From a virus, in the IMG/VR virus record IMGVR_UViG_3300030098_006570, positions 84,085-148,084 of that record: a stretch of DNA of 64,000 bases. One strand, given 5' to 3'. Positions 1 to 9,975 of this stretch are shown here, one piece after another (positions within the stretch are counted from its first letter, which is position 1; each line of letters opens with the position of its first letter). Below the pieces are notes generated by a model. That model was not told the DNA's origin. It saw only the letters and a list, made by a program, of their open reading frames with translations, and ran no database searches. The translations under genes were made by a program, and so were the position numbers.

Positions 1-55
1 GAATAGAATCAAAATCGCGGCTAGTATAATCAATAGGTTGTAATCGTTTAGGCAT
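1..55 (-). CDS. Baseplate wedge protein, gp6/J-like, N-terminus only
   Basis: The gene runs off the left edge and only 18 codons are visible. They read MPKRLQPIDYTSRDFDSI. The DYTSRDFDSI stretch is typical of the start of T4 gp6 / P2 J-type baseplate wedge proteins, which form the inner ring of the contractile-tail baseplate. It follows the gp25-like gene by 19 nt on the same strand, the order usual in baseplate operons. The short visible length limits certainty. Confidence 0.6.
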   Translation of the reverse strand, partial: MPKRLQPIDYTSRDFDSI

Positions 56-74
56 GCTAGTGGTCTCGTAATAA

Positions 75-470
75 TTAGTTAGTGTTCACAGGAATCAATA
101 CACTCGTTGAAATTTGTAAAGGCACAATTGTAAACTGAATTTGAATGGCAATTGTGTTAGGAAAGAGATCAGGGTTGTTTTCCGGCGTACTAAACGTGAT
201 GTTGTTAATCTGAACAAACTTCATATAAGTGGCGACTTGGCTATAAATTCGGTCGTTGATAGCGTCATAAGTTGAAAGATTGTTATTTTCAAAAAAGAAC
301 CTACGGAGCCCGACACCAAAGCTAGGATTCATCATCCTCTCTCCCGGATTAGTTAATATTAGCATTTTGAGATTCTGAGTTACCACTTGCTTATAATCTG
401 TATTGAGATTATAAGCTCCGAATGTTTCATCTACAACCAAAGGTAACTGTGGGGATAAGCCTGACGCCAT
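75..470 (-). CDS. 25: Baseplate wedge protein gp25 (GPW/gp25 family)
   Basis: A 131-aa protein of the usual size for T4 gp25, the small wedge subunit that helps link baseplate to sheath. The hallmark segment NPGERMMNPSFGVGLRRF is at about residues 41-58, preceded by a TDYKQVVTQNLKMLILT helix. The old name 'gene 25-like lysozyme' is misleading because the fold is structural. The start has a good ribosome site (AGGAG about 8 nt upstream). It sits between a gp6-like gene and a giant structural gene, all read leftward, consistent with a late tail operon. Confidence 0.9.
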   Translation of the reverse strand: MASGLSPQLPLVVDETFGAYNLNTDYKQVVTQNLKMLILTNPGERMMNPSFGVGLRRFFFENNNLSTYDAINDRIYSQVATYMKFVQINNITFSTPENNPDLFPNTIAIQIQFTIVPLQISTSVLIPVNTN

Positions 471-500
471 TTCTTTTTCTCCTAGTGCGCTACACTATAA

Positions 501-3500
501 TTAACACTCCGGCAAACTTTCTTCCCCAGAAACTTCAGTCTCTTCTCCATCGAGATCATCTTCGATCGCCTTTTTCGCCAATTCGAGCAAGATGTATAAC
601 ACTCCAAAAGGAAGAGGGGGTAACATTATCATGCCAGTAAGGGTGCCTGTGAAGTCAACGCCGTCAAGAGTAAATTTAGGCAAAATATTGTTGATAAGCT
701 CTTCGTTATTGGCGGCATTATTGAGCGGCGGAGGACTGGCGCTTATGGCTGCCTCCAGGCCTGATTGCATTCCAAATTCAACCAAACACAGCATAACTCC
801 AAGTAACTGTTCGCCAGTAATTTCAAGGCCGGTTTGCTCCTTCAACTCTGCTAAGGGTGGAGCTGCATCAATAACTTTGATAATTTCACTAAATGCGGTC
901 CCCGTTATATTGCGCACCACCTTCCATATGGCTACGTGGGGGTCTATCATTTCTGCAAGGCCCTTCAAAATCATGATGGGGGTCTCTATGAGCATCTTTA
1001 AGATGAAATCACGACCCATAGACTGCATGGTAGCTGCGAACTCCGGACCTTGTGTGTTTTGAATGGCTGCCCTAGCTGCGGCGCGATCGTTGCCTGGATC
1101 TTCCTGCTCTTCTCGATTGTACAATACATCTAGGAAAGCGTTAACTATAAAGGCTTTTGTGGCACCGTAGGTTTGATCAATCTGTTCAAAATAGCGCTCC
1201 GTCAAATAAAAGTTCTGGTACATGGGGACCATGGTAATAAATGATTGAATAAAAGTCTCACCAAAAATTTGTTTGTAAACGGGATTATTGGCAATACGCG
1301 TCACCTCAGCATTACGTGCGTTCTGTTGCTGGATCGTAAGAGGCCCTGTCGCTAACCAATCATCCAATTGATCGCGTAAAAGCTCGAAGGCCGAGTCAGG
1401 TAAAAAAGCATCCCACTGATCGTTTTCTACTTCAAAATCAGCTATCGTCACGCGAATAAGAGGGGTATCAACATACCCTACATTATTGTAAAGGAGAGGA
1501 GTATCAACAGGCCTACCATCTTCATACGTGAATAGGCTGGCCTGATCTTCTATCAAAGCATCCGCGCTTGCTTCGGTGAGTGCAAACAGATTATTCTGAC
1601 TCTGATCAAGGTCTTGCATGTGGCCTATTCGCGAAATCAGCAATGATGCATATGATTCCACTGCAATGTCAGCAGAGGTGCCCTGGCCTTGGAGTTCGTT
1701 GTTGGACTGACTAGTGAACTCCGTGTCGAGACTATTAGTGGTGGAGGGCAAGAAGTAAACAAGCCTAGTTTTTACCCGCAAGTTTACAAAGCTAAAATCG
1801 AAGTCAGGTAGGAGAATGTTGTGGGACCCCTCTATATAGGGAGGACTTGTGTCGCCCCCATAGAAAGTGTTGCGAAACTCGGATAGTTCCAATTCGCCTC
1901 CTAATTCTCTCGTTAGTTCTAGAGCCTCCGGAGCATCGCCGCCGGTGATTCCGTCCCAAACCACCACTCTCTCTAGCGCAAGAGTGCCGTAAGCTAAAGG
2001 AGATCCGTTGGTGCGGGAGAGTATATTATGACCTGGTTCCAAGTCCATCGATGGGTTTCGAAGGCTCGTGAACCCCAAAATATCCTGAATAAAGGCTTGA
2101 TTGTAGGTTTTTTTGAACTGACCTTGTGGTGTCGCCAGTCTTACTGAATTGGACATAGCCGTTCGGCCCCAGTGAATCCTCTGATTAACCAGATAACTGA
2201 GCAACTCTAGCCAGTTAGCATCTGTAAATATGGTCCCCACGGGAAAGACAACCGCCTCATTGTGATCCAGGATGCCGCCGCGGGAAGCAACCACAGCGCG
2301 GCCCATCTTGCGATTGTAATACTCTTGAATAGCTCGGCGCATATCCGGTTGTTGGTTGATACGTCGTTCAAGATCCCCCAGGATCTGAGCTGTCATAAAC
2401 TGTGCTATGACGGGATCCGACATCAACTCATTGACATTGAATGCAGCAAAGGCAAAGATGTTTTTAATAACAAATTCGGCTACCTCGATCTGAATAAGAT
2501 TCAAGAATAATGACAACAGCACCGCATATCGGATCTTGTCGTCCAAAGGTATATCATCATCAAAACAAGCAGATTCTAAGAATTCTTCTTTAACCTGTCT
2601 TAGGATTCCGTCAGCATCTAGAAGATCGGCTGCTGCTTGGGGGGGGCAATTACTGTTATCTTTGAAAAATTGCAAAGCGCGGACCCCAGCCGCATCAAAT
2701 ACGCCATTTGCAGCAATATAGTTAAACATAGCTTTGGTAAGGCCAGCATACAATGACGGATAAAGCCAGGTCTCTATTTCTTCGGTAATAATTAGGTTCT
2801 GTTCGAGAGTAGTTGTATCCTGTAATATAGGCTGGAGTCCGGTGGCGACAGGGCCTGTGAACCTGTATACATAAGGGTTAGTTTGTAGTCGCATCCCCAT
2901 TTCCTGGTCAACGCCCGTCGCAACTGGATAGAAGTGGGATCCCAACACGTCCAATACCGAGGAGCTAATTTGGAATTCAGCTTTTGGCGGCAATATAGTC
3001 CCAATGCCCGAGGCACTAATTTGTACCTCAGCAAAGCTAAGATTCTCTGCATCCTCTCCACCTCCCATGGCTACTGCGGTGTTGAATCTAGGGTATGAAA
3101 GGGTCAAACTATCTTTGCGGCCAATGGTAGAAAAATTATAGGTTAGGCTGAGATCCCGATAGGCCAAGGCGCCGGCGCCGATATTGGTGACGATGACTGC
3201 GTCGGGATCGGCGAGAGTAGGGTTCCAAGTGGCCAGGGAGCCTGTATTTAGGCTTTCGTCGGCGCTCGTAGCCACATAATGGTTTGCCTCAACTCGCTCA
3301 GTCGTATTATTAAAGGTGGGGGCGCTAGCAATATAATTGGTGAAATTTGAGAGATAATTACTTGGGAAAGAATAAGTGGCACGCAAGTTATTGGGGCCAG
3401 GGCCGTCGCTACTCGTAATCTGTGCCGCAATGTCCCCTAGCCGGTCGTTGATAGAGGTAATAGCATCAACAAAATCAGGATCCGCAAAGACATCACCCAG

Positions 3501-6137
3501 GACCTGGAAACTTGCCTGGAGCGCGCTGATATTTGGGACACCGGCACAGTTCGGGCTCCCCAGTGCCTCTTCGAGGTTGGTCGCGAATTCAGAAAAACCT
3601 GTCATCACATCCTGAAGCATATCCTCGGCCGCGCTGCCGAGATCGGCGCCCTCTTCATTCTGTGGGGTGGGTAAAAACTTATTCATTATATCTAAGGTAG
3701 CTTGGCCCTTGGTAGAGGCCCCCCCATTACTACCCGCAACCACGCCGGGCTCCAATAATGTATCGAGTACGGCCTCTGTCGAATTAATAAACTGCAGTTC
3801 AATTGCTTCTGTAGTAAAATTGAGAATCTGGGGAACACTACGTTCAATGAGAGGATTGCTGATGAACCCTTCTTTATCGGGACAATCAAAATTGATTGGG
3901 GGAAGATCTAGTTGTAGACCGTTCTCAATAAGGTCCAACAGCGAATCTATATCCTGTGCATCTATGGCATTTGCGACATCTTCTTCTGTTAGACAAATGT
4001 TGTCTTGATTTATCTCATACGCGCCGTCAACTATCTCATCACATAATGATGTCACATCAACAATTTCCGAAAGATTGGCAAAAAAGGCCATCACCGCATT
4101 GACGGTCAACAACTGAGTATTTACATAGGGATGCGGATAGGTTCTATTATAATCAATGATACGAAGACTTAGTTCATCGCTCACCAAGTCCCGATTGGTA
4201 AACAATAGGCAAATTTCAAGAGAACTTAAAATATTGGACAAGTCTTGCAAATAAGCATACAGGTCATCTGGTGGCATGGGACGATTTAGTAGAGCAGCCG
4301 CATTTGGATTGGCGCCATAAATATTCCCAGGAGTTTGGGGGAGAAACTCGGTGATGTCACGAGCACCATAATCATTCGCATAAGGATTATTAAAATCACA
4401 AGCCTCACTTATCAGCTTGGCCAGCTCCTTCATAATTTCCAATACAGCGTTGCGTAAACCATCCAACAACGCCTTGAGTATCTGCTTCCAAATATCTCCT
4501 GTAAGAGAGAAGGGCTTAAACATCTCTAGATCAATATCGGGCTTACTAATTTCATTTTTGGGCAATTCCGGGGGAAGATAAATACTTCCCGCTTGGTTGG
4601 TCAAAGCCCGCTGAACCGCCTGGTTGATTCTGGCCATCTCTGGCGCTATGCCCAACGTTAAGCATCGGAAAGCTTCCTTTGCTAATTCACTTACACCAAA
4701 CTGACGAAAGACCAAATCTAGAGGAGAATTCTTTTTTACAAAACCTAGCGGACCTTGAGTTAGGAGCTGATCTAACTTTTTACTTACATTGATGCCCGCT
4801 TTGAGGACCGCAGCTTTCTGTTCTGCGAATACTTTGGCTGCTAACTCAGGATTTTCTAGTACTTTTTCTTTAAGTTCCTTGACCTGTTCCGAAGTAAGGG
4901 CAGCCTCCATTCCATCAGAAAGGGCTTGAGTATTTATGGGAATGCCTGCGTCTTTGGCGGCCTTAATAAATCCCTGATGAGCCTCTTCGGCTGCATTTTC
5001 AGTAATAGGAGTGACGAAATCAAACTGATCCCAATTATCCTCGAAGTTGAACTGACCACCTCCCAGTTGCATAAAGCTGCCGGTCCCAACAGTGTCGACA
5101 AAATCGAGAAAAGAATAGCCGGTATTACCTACAATGCCAGGGGGCTGCTGTTGCATCCTCTGCATACCCTCCAGGACATCCTCATAGTTCTTCATGAGGC
5201 TCAGCCCTAACTTATCATGCATAAGCGGGTTGTACTTGACATTGGTAAGATAGCCAACTGCTAATGTCTGTGTTGCCGGCGACTCTTCCTCTACAAAATA
5301 CTCCATTTTCGAGATGGCAATCTTATCCTCTTTGTCTGCATAAGTACCGAAATAAATTGTCAAACTATCGGCTTCATTAAAATCTTGAACATCATTTTTA
5401 GAATTGAATTGCTTTACTAGGACTTGCACAAAAAGGCTAAGAAATTTTTGAATATCTCTTTGGAAAAAAGTAAGGTCCAGCGCCGGAGTACTATTTGCAG
5501 GCATCGTAAGGAGTTGAAGAAAAAACCTCTGAAACCCTTGGGCGAAAACGTCTGCGGATGACAGAACATCAGTGAGAAGGAACGTTGTCTGAGAGTCGGG
5601 GGCCGTAATACCCCCGTCCTCTTGAAGGCTGTTGAAGTATTCTACTACCGGAGCCATGGGAGGAAGACCGGCAAAACCTACAAGTTCGCCCTCTTGGTTA
5701 TAGATTCTTTGTTGAGAGGGCGCATAGGTCCCGTCCCCTATAGTGCGACGGACACTATCCACCGACTCGCCGCGGTTCGGGCTATAGCTTGCGACCACGT
5801 ACGACCGATCGAAAGGAGGCGCTGCGCTGTGATAATAGCCGGCTACGGCTACCTGGCTTGTCAGCTGGGCGCGGAGCACTTCATAGGTGTCCTGATATTC
5901 CGGGACATCAGGAAATATATTCCCCAAATCTTCAGCTAGTCCGGGCCAATACTCCGGATAATAATGCATCATAAAGCGATCTATAGCTTCTTCCTTAAGA
6001 GAGGGGGCACGTGCTTGAAAATCGGCGTTATCGGTGATGCGAGTTTCAGTGTGTAAGCGCACATAATAACGTCCCTTTTCGAAAAAAGGAATGTTAGGGG
6101 TGGCGCGTCTGAATTTCTTTCCTGTGAGTTTGGCCAT
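501..6137 (-). CDS. Giant putative virion structural protein (1878 aa)
   Basis: Unrecognised 1878-aa protein, the longest gene in the window. It lies inside the baseplate operon (30 nt before gp25, 2 nt after the preceding stop), so a tail or baseplate role is inferred from position. The composition is mixed alpha/beta with many Asn/Asp and no long coiled coil, so it does not look like a tape measure. A hydrophobic stretch near the C-terminus (about residues 1835-1860, with LPPLPFGVLYILLELAKKA) is followed by an acidic tail. There is no convincing ribosome site, so translation is probably coupled to the upstream gene. Function unknown. Confidence 0.55.
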   Translation of the reverse strand: MAKLTGKKFRRATPNIPFFEKGRYYVRLHTETRITDNADFQARAPSLKEEAIDRFMMHYYPEYWPGLAEDLGNIFPDVPEYQDTYEVLRAQLTSQVAVAGYYHSAAPPFDRSYVVASYSPNRGESVDSVRRTIGDGTYAPSQQRIYNQEGELVGFAGLPPMAPVVEYFNSLQEDGGITAPDSQTTFLLTDVLSSADVFAQGFQRFFLQLLTMPANSTPALDLTFFQRDIQKFLSLFVQVLVKQFNSKNDVQDFNEADSLTIYFGTYADKEDKIAISKMEYFVEEESPATQTLAVGYLTNVKYNPLMHDKLGLSLMKNYEDVLEGMQRMQQQPPGIVGNTGYSFLDFVDTVGTGSFMQLGGGQFNFEDNWDQFDFVTPITENAAEEAHQGFIKAAKDAGIPINTQALSDGMEAALTSEQVKELKEKVLENPELAAKVFAEQKAAVLKAGINVSKKLDQLLTQGPLGFVKKNSPLDLVFRQFGVSELAKEAFRCLTLGIAPEMARINQAVQRALTNQAGSIYLPPELPKNEISKPDIDLEMFKPFSLTGDIWKQILKALLDGLRNAVLEIMKELAKLISEACDFNNPYANDYGARDITEFLPQTPGNIYGANPNAAALLNRPMPPDDLYAYLQDLSNILSSLEICLLFTNRDLVSDELSLRIIDYNRTYPHPYVNTQLLTVNAVMAFFANLSEIVDVTSLCDEIVDGAYEINQDNICLTEEDVANAIDAQDIDSLLDLIENGLQLDLPPINFDCPDKEGFISNPLIERSVPQILNFTTEAIELQFINSTEAVLDTLLEPGVVAGSNGGASTKGQATLDIMNKFLPTPQNEEGADLGSAAEDMLQDVMTGFSEFATNLEEALGSPNCAGVPNISALQASFQVLGDVFADPDFVDAITSINDRLGDIAAQITSSDGPGPNNLRATYSFPSNYLSNFTNYIASAPTFNNTTERVEANHYVATSADESLNTGSLATWNPTLADPDAVIVTNIGAGALAYRDLSLTYNFSTIGRKDSLTLSYPRFNTAVAMGGGEDAENLSFAEVQISASGIGTILPPKAEFQISSSVLDVLGSHFYPVATGVDQEMGMRLQTNPYVYRFTGPVATGLQPILQDTTTLEQNLIITEEIETWLYPSLYAGLTKAMFNYIAANGVFDAAGVRALQFFKDNSNCPPQAAADLLDADGILRQVKEEFLESACFDDDIPLDDKIRYAVLLSLFLNLIQIEVAEFVIKNIFAFAAFNVNELMSDPVIAQFMTAQILGDLERRINQQPDMRRAIQEYYNRKMGRAVVASRGGILDHNEAVVFPVGTIFTDANWLELLSYLVNQRIHWGRTAMSNSVRLATPQGQFKKTYNQAFIQDILGFTSLRNPSMDLEPGHNILSRTNGSPLAYGTLALERVVVWDGITGGDAPEALELTRELGGELELSEFRNTFYGGDTSPPYIEGSHNILLPDFDFSFVNLRVKTRLVYFLPSTTNSLDTEFTSQSNNELQGQGTSADIAVESYASLLISRIGHMQDLDQSQNNLFALTEASADALIEDQASLFTYEDGRPVDTPLLYNNVGYVDTPLIRVTIADFEVENDQWDAFLPDSAFELLRDQLDDWLATGPLTIQQQNARNAEVTRIANNPVYKQIFGETFIQSFITMVPMYQNFYLTERYFEQIDQTYGATKAFIVNAFLDVLYNREEQEDPGNDRAAARAAIQNTQGPEFAATMQSMGRDFILKMLIETPIMILKGLAEMIDPHVAIWKVVRNITGTAFSEIIKVIDAAPPLAELKEQTGLEITGEQLLGVMLCLVEFGMQSGLEAAISASPPPLNNAANNEELINNILPKFTLDGVDFTGTLTGMIMLPPLPFGVLYILLELAKKAIEDDLDGEETEVSGEESLPEC

Positions 6138-6139
6138 AT

Positions 6140-7150
6140 CTAATTTGTATTGTTATATTTGCTTAGCAAATATGAACTCTTTCCTCGACGGACCGTTTCA
6201 GCGCCAGCGGGAGCTTCAATATACTTTTGCTGAAGACTGGTTAGTTTCATCATTTGTTTGTAACATTCGGTTTCGACGTTTGTTACCAAATTAATGATAC
6301 GCTTAAACCCTTCCGGTAAATTTTGGAAGTCTACAGAGGTAGGGGATCCATAAAATGGACTAAAGTGCGTGTGAAACACCATCTGTATCTGGAATTGTCT
6401 ATTATAATCTAAGAAGGTGAGGAAAATATCTCGCAAATCATGAATGGCGCCGAGGGTCTCTTGGAGAAACTCCACTAAGTTGTCACCCTTCACTAAAGGT
6501 TGCATGTCACGATCGTCGTTCAGGGCTATCAAATCAATACCATAGCCTGTTGTAACAGCATTATTTAGTTCTCCTCCTTGAGAATTCTGACGATCGGTAC
6601 GAGTCACAAGCTTGATATTTTCGCGCGCGATAAAACGTAATGTATCAGCTTTGAGTGCAACTGTAGAGCGAGGATCACCGGTGCTCGTATTTCCCACTGT
6701 GCCCTCAGCCAAACCAAAATACTTGTCCACATTCGATTTCTGACTGAGATAGACGCGGGCGGAATCTAGCTTGAAATTGGGGTTTGTCTCAACCGGGCGT
6801 CCATCATCATAAAAAGCAGAGCCACGAGATCCTAAACGACCGACAACCAAATCCAGAGATGCACAGTGAGTATTGCCGCGTTGGCCATAGCCCGATAGAA
6901 GATTATGGGGTCGATCCACTCCAAAAACGATCCAGGCATTGCCGCGATTATATACTTCTTCGTCTTTAGATTCGATATAGGTGGGAGTATCGAAGTTTGG
7001 CCTACTAGTTTTCCCTAGTCCAAAAAAAGCCGCCTTGTCTTCAGGATTAGATAACGCCTCAAATTGCTGGCGCAAATACCGCGGTAGCTTGGAGGGGTCG
7101 ATAGCTTTGGCGTTTTTCTGTGCTTTCAGATTAATATTAGATTTTGACAT
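6140..7150 (-). CDS. Putative baseplate/virion protein of unknown function
   Basis: A 336-aa protein starting MSKSNINLK at the ATG at 7150. An in-frame ATG 54 nt upstream would overlap the lysozyme gene and has no ribosome site. No family was recognised. The protein has basic N- and C-termini and mid-protein text such as SQKSNVDKYFGLAEG. Placement between a gp5-like hub protein and the giant structural protein suggests a baseplate component. The next gene begins two bases after this one ends. Confidence 0.6.
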   Translation of the reverse strand: MSKSNINLKAQKNAKAIDPSKLPRYLRQQFEALSNPEDKAAFFGLGKTSRPNFDTPTYIESKDEEVYNRGNAWIVFGVDRPHNLLSGYGQRGNTHCASLDLVVGRLGSRGSAFYDDGRPVETNPNFKLDSARVYLSQKSNVDKYFGLAEGTVGNTSTGDPRSTVALKADTLRFIARENIKLVTRTDRQNSQGGELNNAVTTGYGIDLIALNDDRDMQPLVKGDNLVEFLQETLGAIHDLRDIFLTFLDYNRQFQIQMVFHTHFSPFYGSPTSVDFQNLPEGFKRIINLVTNVETECYKQMMKLTSLQQKYIEAPAGAETVRRGKSSYLLSKYNNTN

Positions 7151-7154
7151 GATA

Positions 7155-8411
7155 TTACGCCTGATAGAACAGGCTGCGCTCCCTTTCGCGGAGCCGATTG
7201 ACACCCGCTAAATATTTTTCCTCGCCGCGCCGGAGATAACCCATCTGACCATATACAGTAAAGGCTTCCGCGGCTCCCTTATAATCAGGAGGAGTTTGAG
7301 CCAAGTAGGGTTTGATAATATATTTGTTGACGTTTCCTTCACCGGCGTTGTAAACAGCCGACATCAGAGCATCAAACTGGTTCTGTGTAACTTTGACGTT
7401 ATTGGCTGCCCGCAACATTTGAACTAACTTCTTCTCCCTTTTCTTGATATCTTGATCAAAGAGCGCCTCGGCTTCGGCCTGGGTCAACGTCGGAGCTGGC
7501 GCCCTATTGTTCTTGCCGTCGGGCGGTACTCCGCCTTTGAGCCATTCCGCGGGGATCTGGCCTGCTGCTTCAAGTTCATGACACGGCTTAAGACCCCCAA
7601 CCAGGTGCCCAATACCCACCGTACAATAATTCAAAGGATCATTATAAAGCTCTAACACCACACCCTCGGCCTTCCTTTTTTTGTCTACAGCTGCCTGGGA
7701 CATAGCAGTAACAAGGGGAGCATCTGCTCCCGGTACAGGAGGGGTGCCAGGCAGAGGTGTAGGACCACTTCCATCTCCCAGGGCCGAAGCGGTGGCTCCC
7801 TTGAACTGAGAAGCAAGATCAGCCTGGATCTTCCCAAAACCATCCAACAATACGAAGTCTTGGTTGCTTCCCTCTACAATCTTTGGACCAAACAGGCGAT
7901 GGCGATCTTCATATTCTACATCTACGACCGCGCCGATGGGGAGAGCGAGTAGGTCGTTGCGGCCCGCAACTGTAAATATGTCAGGATAGGTCTTGATGAC
8001 TGGGTCTTCTGCGTTTTTGGGAGCGGGACGAGGTTCTAGTTCGGGAATATAAACCTTATAAGCAACGCGGCCAGGGCTACGGTAAGGATCATCCCTCCCG
8101 CCGCTCGTGCGCGACTGTACGGCGCCGGCATCGGAAGTTCCCTCAAGATTGGTGGCGACATAGCCTTGCAACAAATCCATCCGATTACTGTAGCGTGGCA
8201 TTGTAATAACCCGGCGATTAACTATGATTCCCTTGAAGCGTTGGATAGTTTGTAGGGTGCTAACTCCATAGGCCCGGCTTGTGGCGGCATTCAGCGCATT
8301 CAAACTGCTGGTTCGCCGGCGATCGCCCGAGTGTGCCACATTTTTGTCTTCGAGGGGATTGAGAGTACCAAAGGGTAAATCCTCTGTAAGATTAAGTTTC
8401 CCCGACGCCAT
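7155..8411 (-). CDS. 5: Baseplate hub / tail lysozyme, gp5-like (OB domain + GH24 lysozyme)
   Basis: A 418-aa protein. Residues about 1-200 resemble the N-terminal hub/OB part of T4 gp5, residues 205-232 are a Gly/Pro linker, and residues about 240-418 form a T4-type (GH24) muramidase. The catalytic triad can be placed by spacing: E249 (AEG), D258 (LYND) and T264 (CTVGIGH), with the same 9- and 15-residue intervals as E11, D20 and T26 of T4 lysozyme. It would sit at the tail tip and cut peptidoglycan during DNA injection. A C-terminal beta-helix needle as in gp5 is not seen, so it may be a separate gene. Confidence 0.85.
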   Translation of the reverse strand: MASGKLNLTEDLPFGTLNPLEDKNVAHSGDRRRTSSLNALNAATSRAYGVSTLQTIQRFKGIIVNRRVITMPRYSNRMDLLQGYVATNLEGTSDAGAVQSRTSGGRDDPYRSPGRVAYKVYIPELEPRPAPKNAEDPVIKTYPDIFTVAGRNDLLALPIGAVVDVEYEDRHRLFGPKIVEGSNQDFVLLDGFGKIQADLASQFKGATASALGDGSGPTPLPGTPPVPGADAPLVTAMSQAAVDKKRKAEGVVLELYNDPLNYCTVGIGHLVGGLKPCHELEAAGQIPAEWLKGGVPPDGKNNRAPAPTLTQAEAEALFDQDIKKREKKLVQMLRAANNVKVTQNQFDALMSAVYNAGEGNVNKYIIKPYLAQTPPDYKGAAEAFTVYGQMGYLRRGEEKYLAGVNRLRERERSLFYQA

Positions 8412-8709
8412 TTCCGGCCTCCTCGTTCAATAAATCAAATAATTGTTCTTTGTCATCGGCCGTCAGACCAAACTGTTGAGATTTTTGTTTTTGTACAAGC
8501 GCTGCCAATTTCACCAGTTGTTCGTTAGATCTCTGCAGATTTTCTACATACTTAGCGGCGATCGAACCCATTTCCTTACGAGCCACATCAGACATTTTCA
8601 TGTCATTGATAGTATCCATCAGTAACGACTTGGCCATTGCGCGGTCTTCACGAATATTGGTTGTCGTTTCGGCTATATAGTCATCTAAGGTAAGGTTCTT
8701 TTTACTCAT
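8392..8709 (-). CDS. Small helical protein of unknown function
   Basis: A 105-aa mostly helical protein (SMART-type family not recognised) with a likely coiled coil at about residues 40-85 and an acidic C-terminus. Its last 20 nt overlap the start of the gp5-like gene, so the two are probably translationally coupled. It begins directly after the late sigma factor gene ends. A baseplate or chaperone role is possible from position only. Confidence 0.6.
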   Translation of the reverse strand: MSKKNLTLDDYIAETTTNIREDRAMAKSLLMDTINDMKMSDVARKEMGSIAAKYVENLQRSNEQLVKLAALVQKQKSQQFGLTADDKEQLFDLLNEEAGNGVGET

Positions 8710-8710
8710 T

Positions 8711-9433
8711 TTATATCTCTCCGCTTTCCCACTTCTTTCGAAACGCCCTATAATGTTTGCGTAGTTTATTCAAATTATTGACTACCTGTTTGGTGTTCAG
8801 TCCTGTTATTTCACGCAGATATAAATAAATAGCTTTTTTGTTGAAAATTTCAATGGTGTCGGCCGAATCCAAAAGAATCCGAACCGCCATCAAAACCTTT
8901 CGCTCGTTTTCCTTGAGCATAATGGCATCCCAGGTGTCTATCTCTTTATAGAGAGAAAGCCAAAACTCAACATCTTCGCGAGTCTCAATATAGTTGGGTT
9001 CTTCCGAGACACACTCTTCTCCCAATTCGGAGAGCATATCTTCCAAGAAAACTTCGGTACGATTTCGTTTTTGATTGCGCTTTACTTTATGAATAAACCA
9101 GTTTTTGGTTACAACCGAAAAGTAAGAAAATGCTTTTGAGCCCTTCGAAGGGTCGTATTTTTCTAAAATAGTTGTAAGCCAGATTTTACAATCGTCGCTC
9201 AATGAGTCTATATTCGGAAGGCTTGTGAATCTATAGGTATAAATAATCTTATCTACCATTTGATTAAAGGCAGGCTGGATAAGCTCTCCATATAATTTTT
9301 CTCTAAGATCCCGGTCTGGTGTTTGGCAATATGTGATTATTGCTTCTTCATGAACTTTGGTGAAATAATGGTTCTTGGTGCGCTTTCTACGTGGCTTCGA
9401 TCGGCCTGGGATTATCTTCTTCTTCGATGTCAT
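8711..9433 (-). CDS. 55: Late-transcription RNA polymerase sigma factor, gp55-like
   Basis: A 240-aa protein matching the T4 gp55 late sigma family. The conserved block at about residues 85-115 reads LEKYDPSKGSKAFSYFSVV followed by KNWFIHK, equivalent to sigma region 2. A basic N-terminus and a C-terminal helical segment are also present. gp55-type factors recognise a -10-like element only and redirect host RNA polymerase to late genes, aided by a sliding clamp. The start at 9433 has a strong site (AGAGGAAGAATTAA before ATG) although it lies 47 nt inside the upstream gene. Confidence 0.88.
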   Translation of the reverse strand: MTSKKKIIPGRSKPRRKRTKNHYFTKVHEEAIITYCQTPDRDLREKLYGELIQPAFNQMVDKIIYTYRFTSLPNIDSLSDDCKIWLTTILEKYDPSKGSKAFSYFSVVTKNWFIHKVKRNQKRNRTEVFLEDMLSELGEECVSEEPNYIETREDVEFWLSLYKEIDTWDAIMLKENERKVLMAVRILLDSADTIEIFNKKAIYLYLREITGLNTKQVVNNLNKLRKHYRAFRKKWESGEI

Positions 9434-9722
9434 TTAATTCTTCCTCTAGTTCGATGTCCAGAGTATACTCGAATACCTCTCTAAATATCTCTATTTCCTC
9501 TGTAATACTTTTCGTACGATGCATAAGCTCCTCAATCATAGGCTCACCATGATATGAATTCATGCCATACAGTGACTTGAGGAAAACTGAATAGGATCGA
9601 AATAGAAGATAGAGATCTGATAAGTTTTCGGAGATAAAAATGAATTTTTGTAAGACTTTGACCACATACCACAACAAGAGAAGATTGAGAACACTGGACA
9701 CTGTAACTATAAAGTAAATCAT
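9387..9722 (-). CDS. Small membrane protein with acidic tail (paralogue at 27433)
   Basis: A 111-aa protein with one N-terminal membrane segment (about residues 2-30), a short loop containing GMNSYHG, and a Glu-rich C-terminus. The loop and following helix resemble the 88-aa protein at 27433-27699 (GMSHHG, then EIEEIVEEIKTFRE against EEIEIFREVFEY), so the two look paralogous. It overlaps the sigma factor gene by 47 nt. Function unknown; the topology suggests a cytoplasmic acidic domain tethered to the inner membrane. Confidence 0.6.
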   Translation of the reverse strand: MIYFIVTVSSVLNLLLLWYVVKVLQKFIFISENLSDLYLLFRSYSVFLKSLYGMNSYHGEPMIEELMHRTKSITEEIEIFREVFEYTLDIELEEELNDIEEEDNPRPIEAT

Positions 9723-9973
9723 TTCTTTTTATTTCTCAACTCATCTTTTTGTCTCGCCAGCTCTTGGCGTGAATTTTTGATGAACTCTTCCGTAATAGAC
9801 CCCACTTTCTGCGGTGCGTCTACAGTGGAGTGTGCGGTAGTAATCGGAGTGAGTAGTTTTGTGAGTGCATTCTCTGCGTCACACTTGGGGCATTGAGATA
9901 TCGTTTCATCAGCAAGATGAAACAGAGTCATTTCCTGTGTGCACACAGAACAGCGATACAAGTATCGCGGCAT
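9719..9973 (-). CDS. FmdB-type zinc-ribbon protein
   Basis: An 84-aa protein with an N-terminal zinc ribbon: CSVC at about residues 8-11 and CPKC at about 28-31, set in the PRYLYRC...FH context of FmdB/CxxC_CxxC_SSSS family proteins. The rest is a polar, Lys-rich tail. FmdB-like ribbons are proposed regulators, and in T4-like phages such small ribbon proteins sit near late-transcription genes, as here. Good ribosome site (GAGGAGTAGAG before ATG). Its exact role is unknown. Confidence 0.75.
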   Translation of the reverse strand: MPRYLYRCSVCTQEMTLFHLADETISQCPKCDAENALTKLLTPITTAHSTVDAPQKVGSITEEFIKNSRQELARQKDELRNKKK

Positions 9974-9975
9974 CT

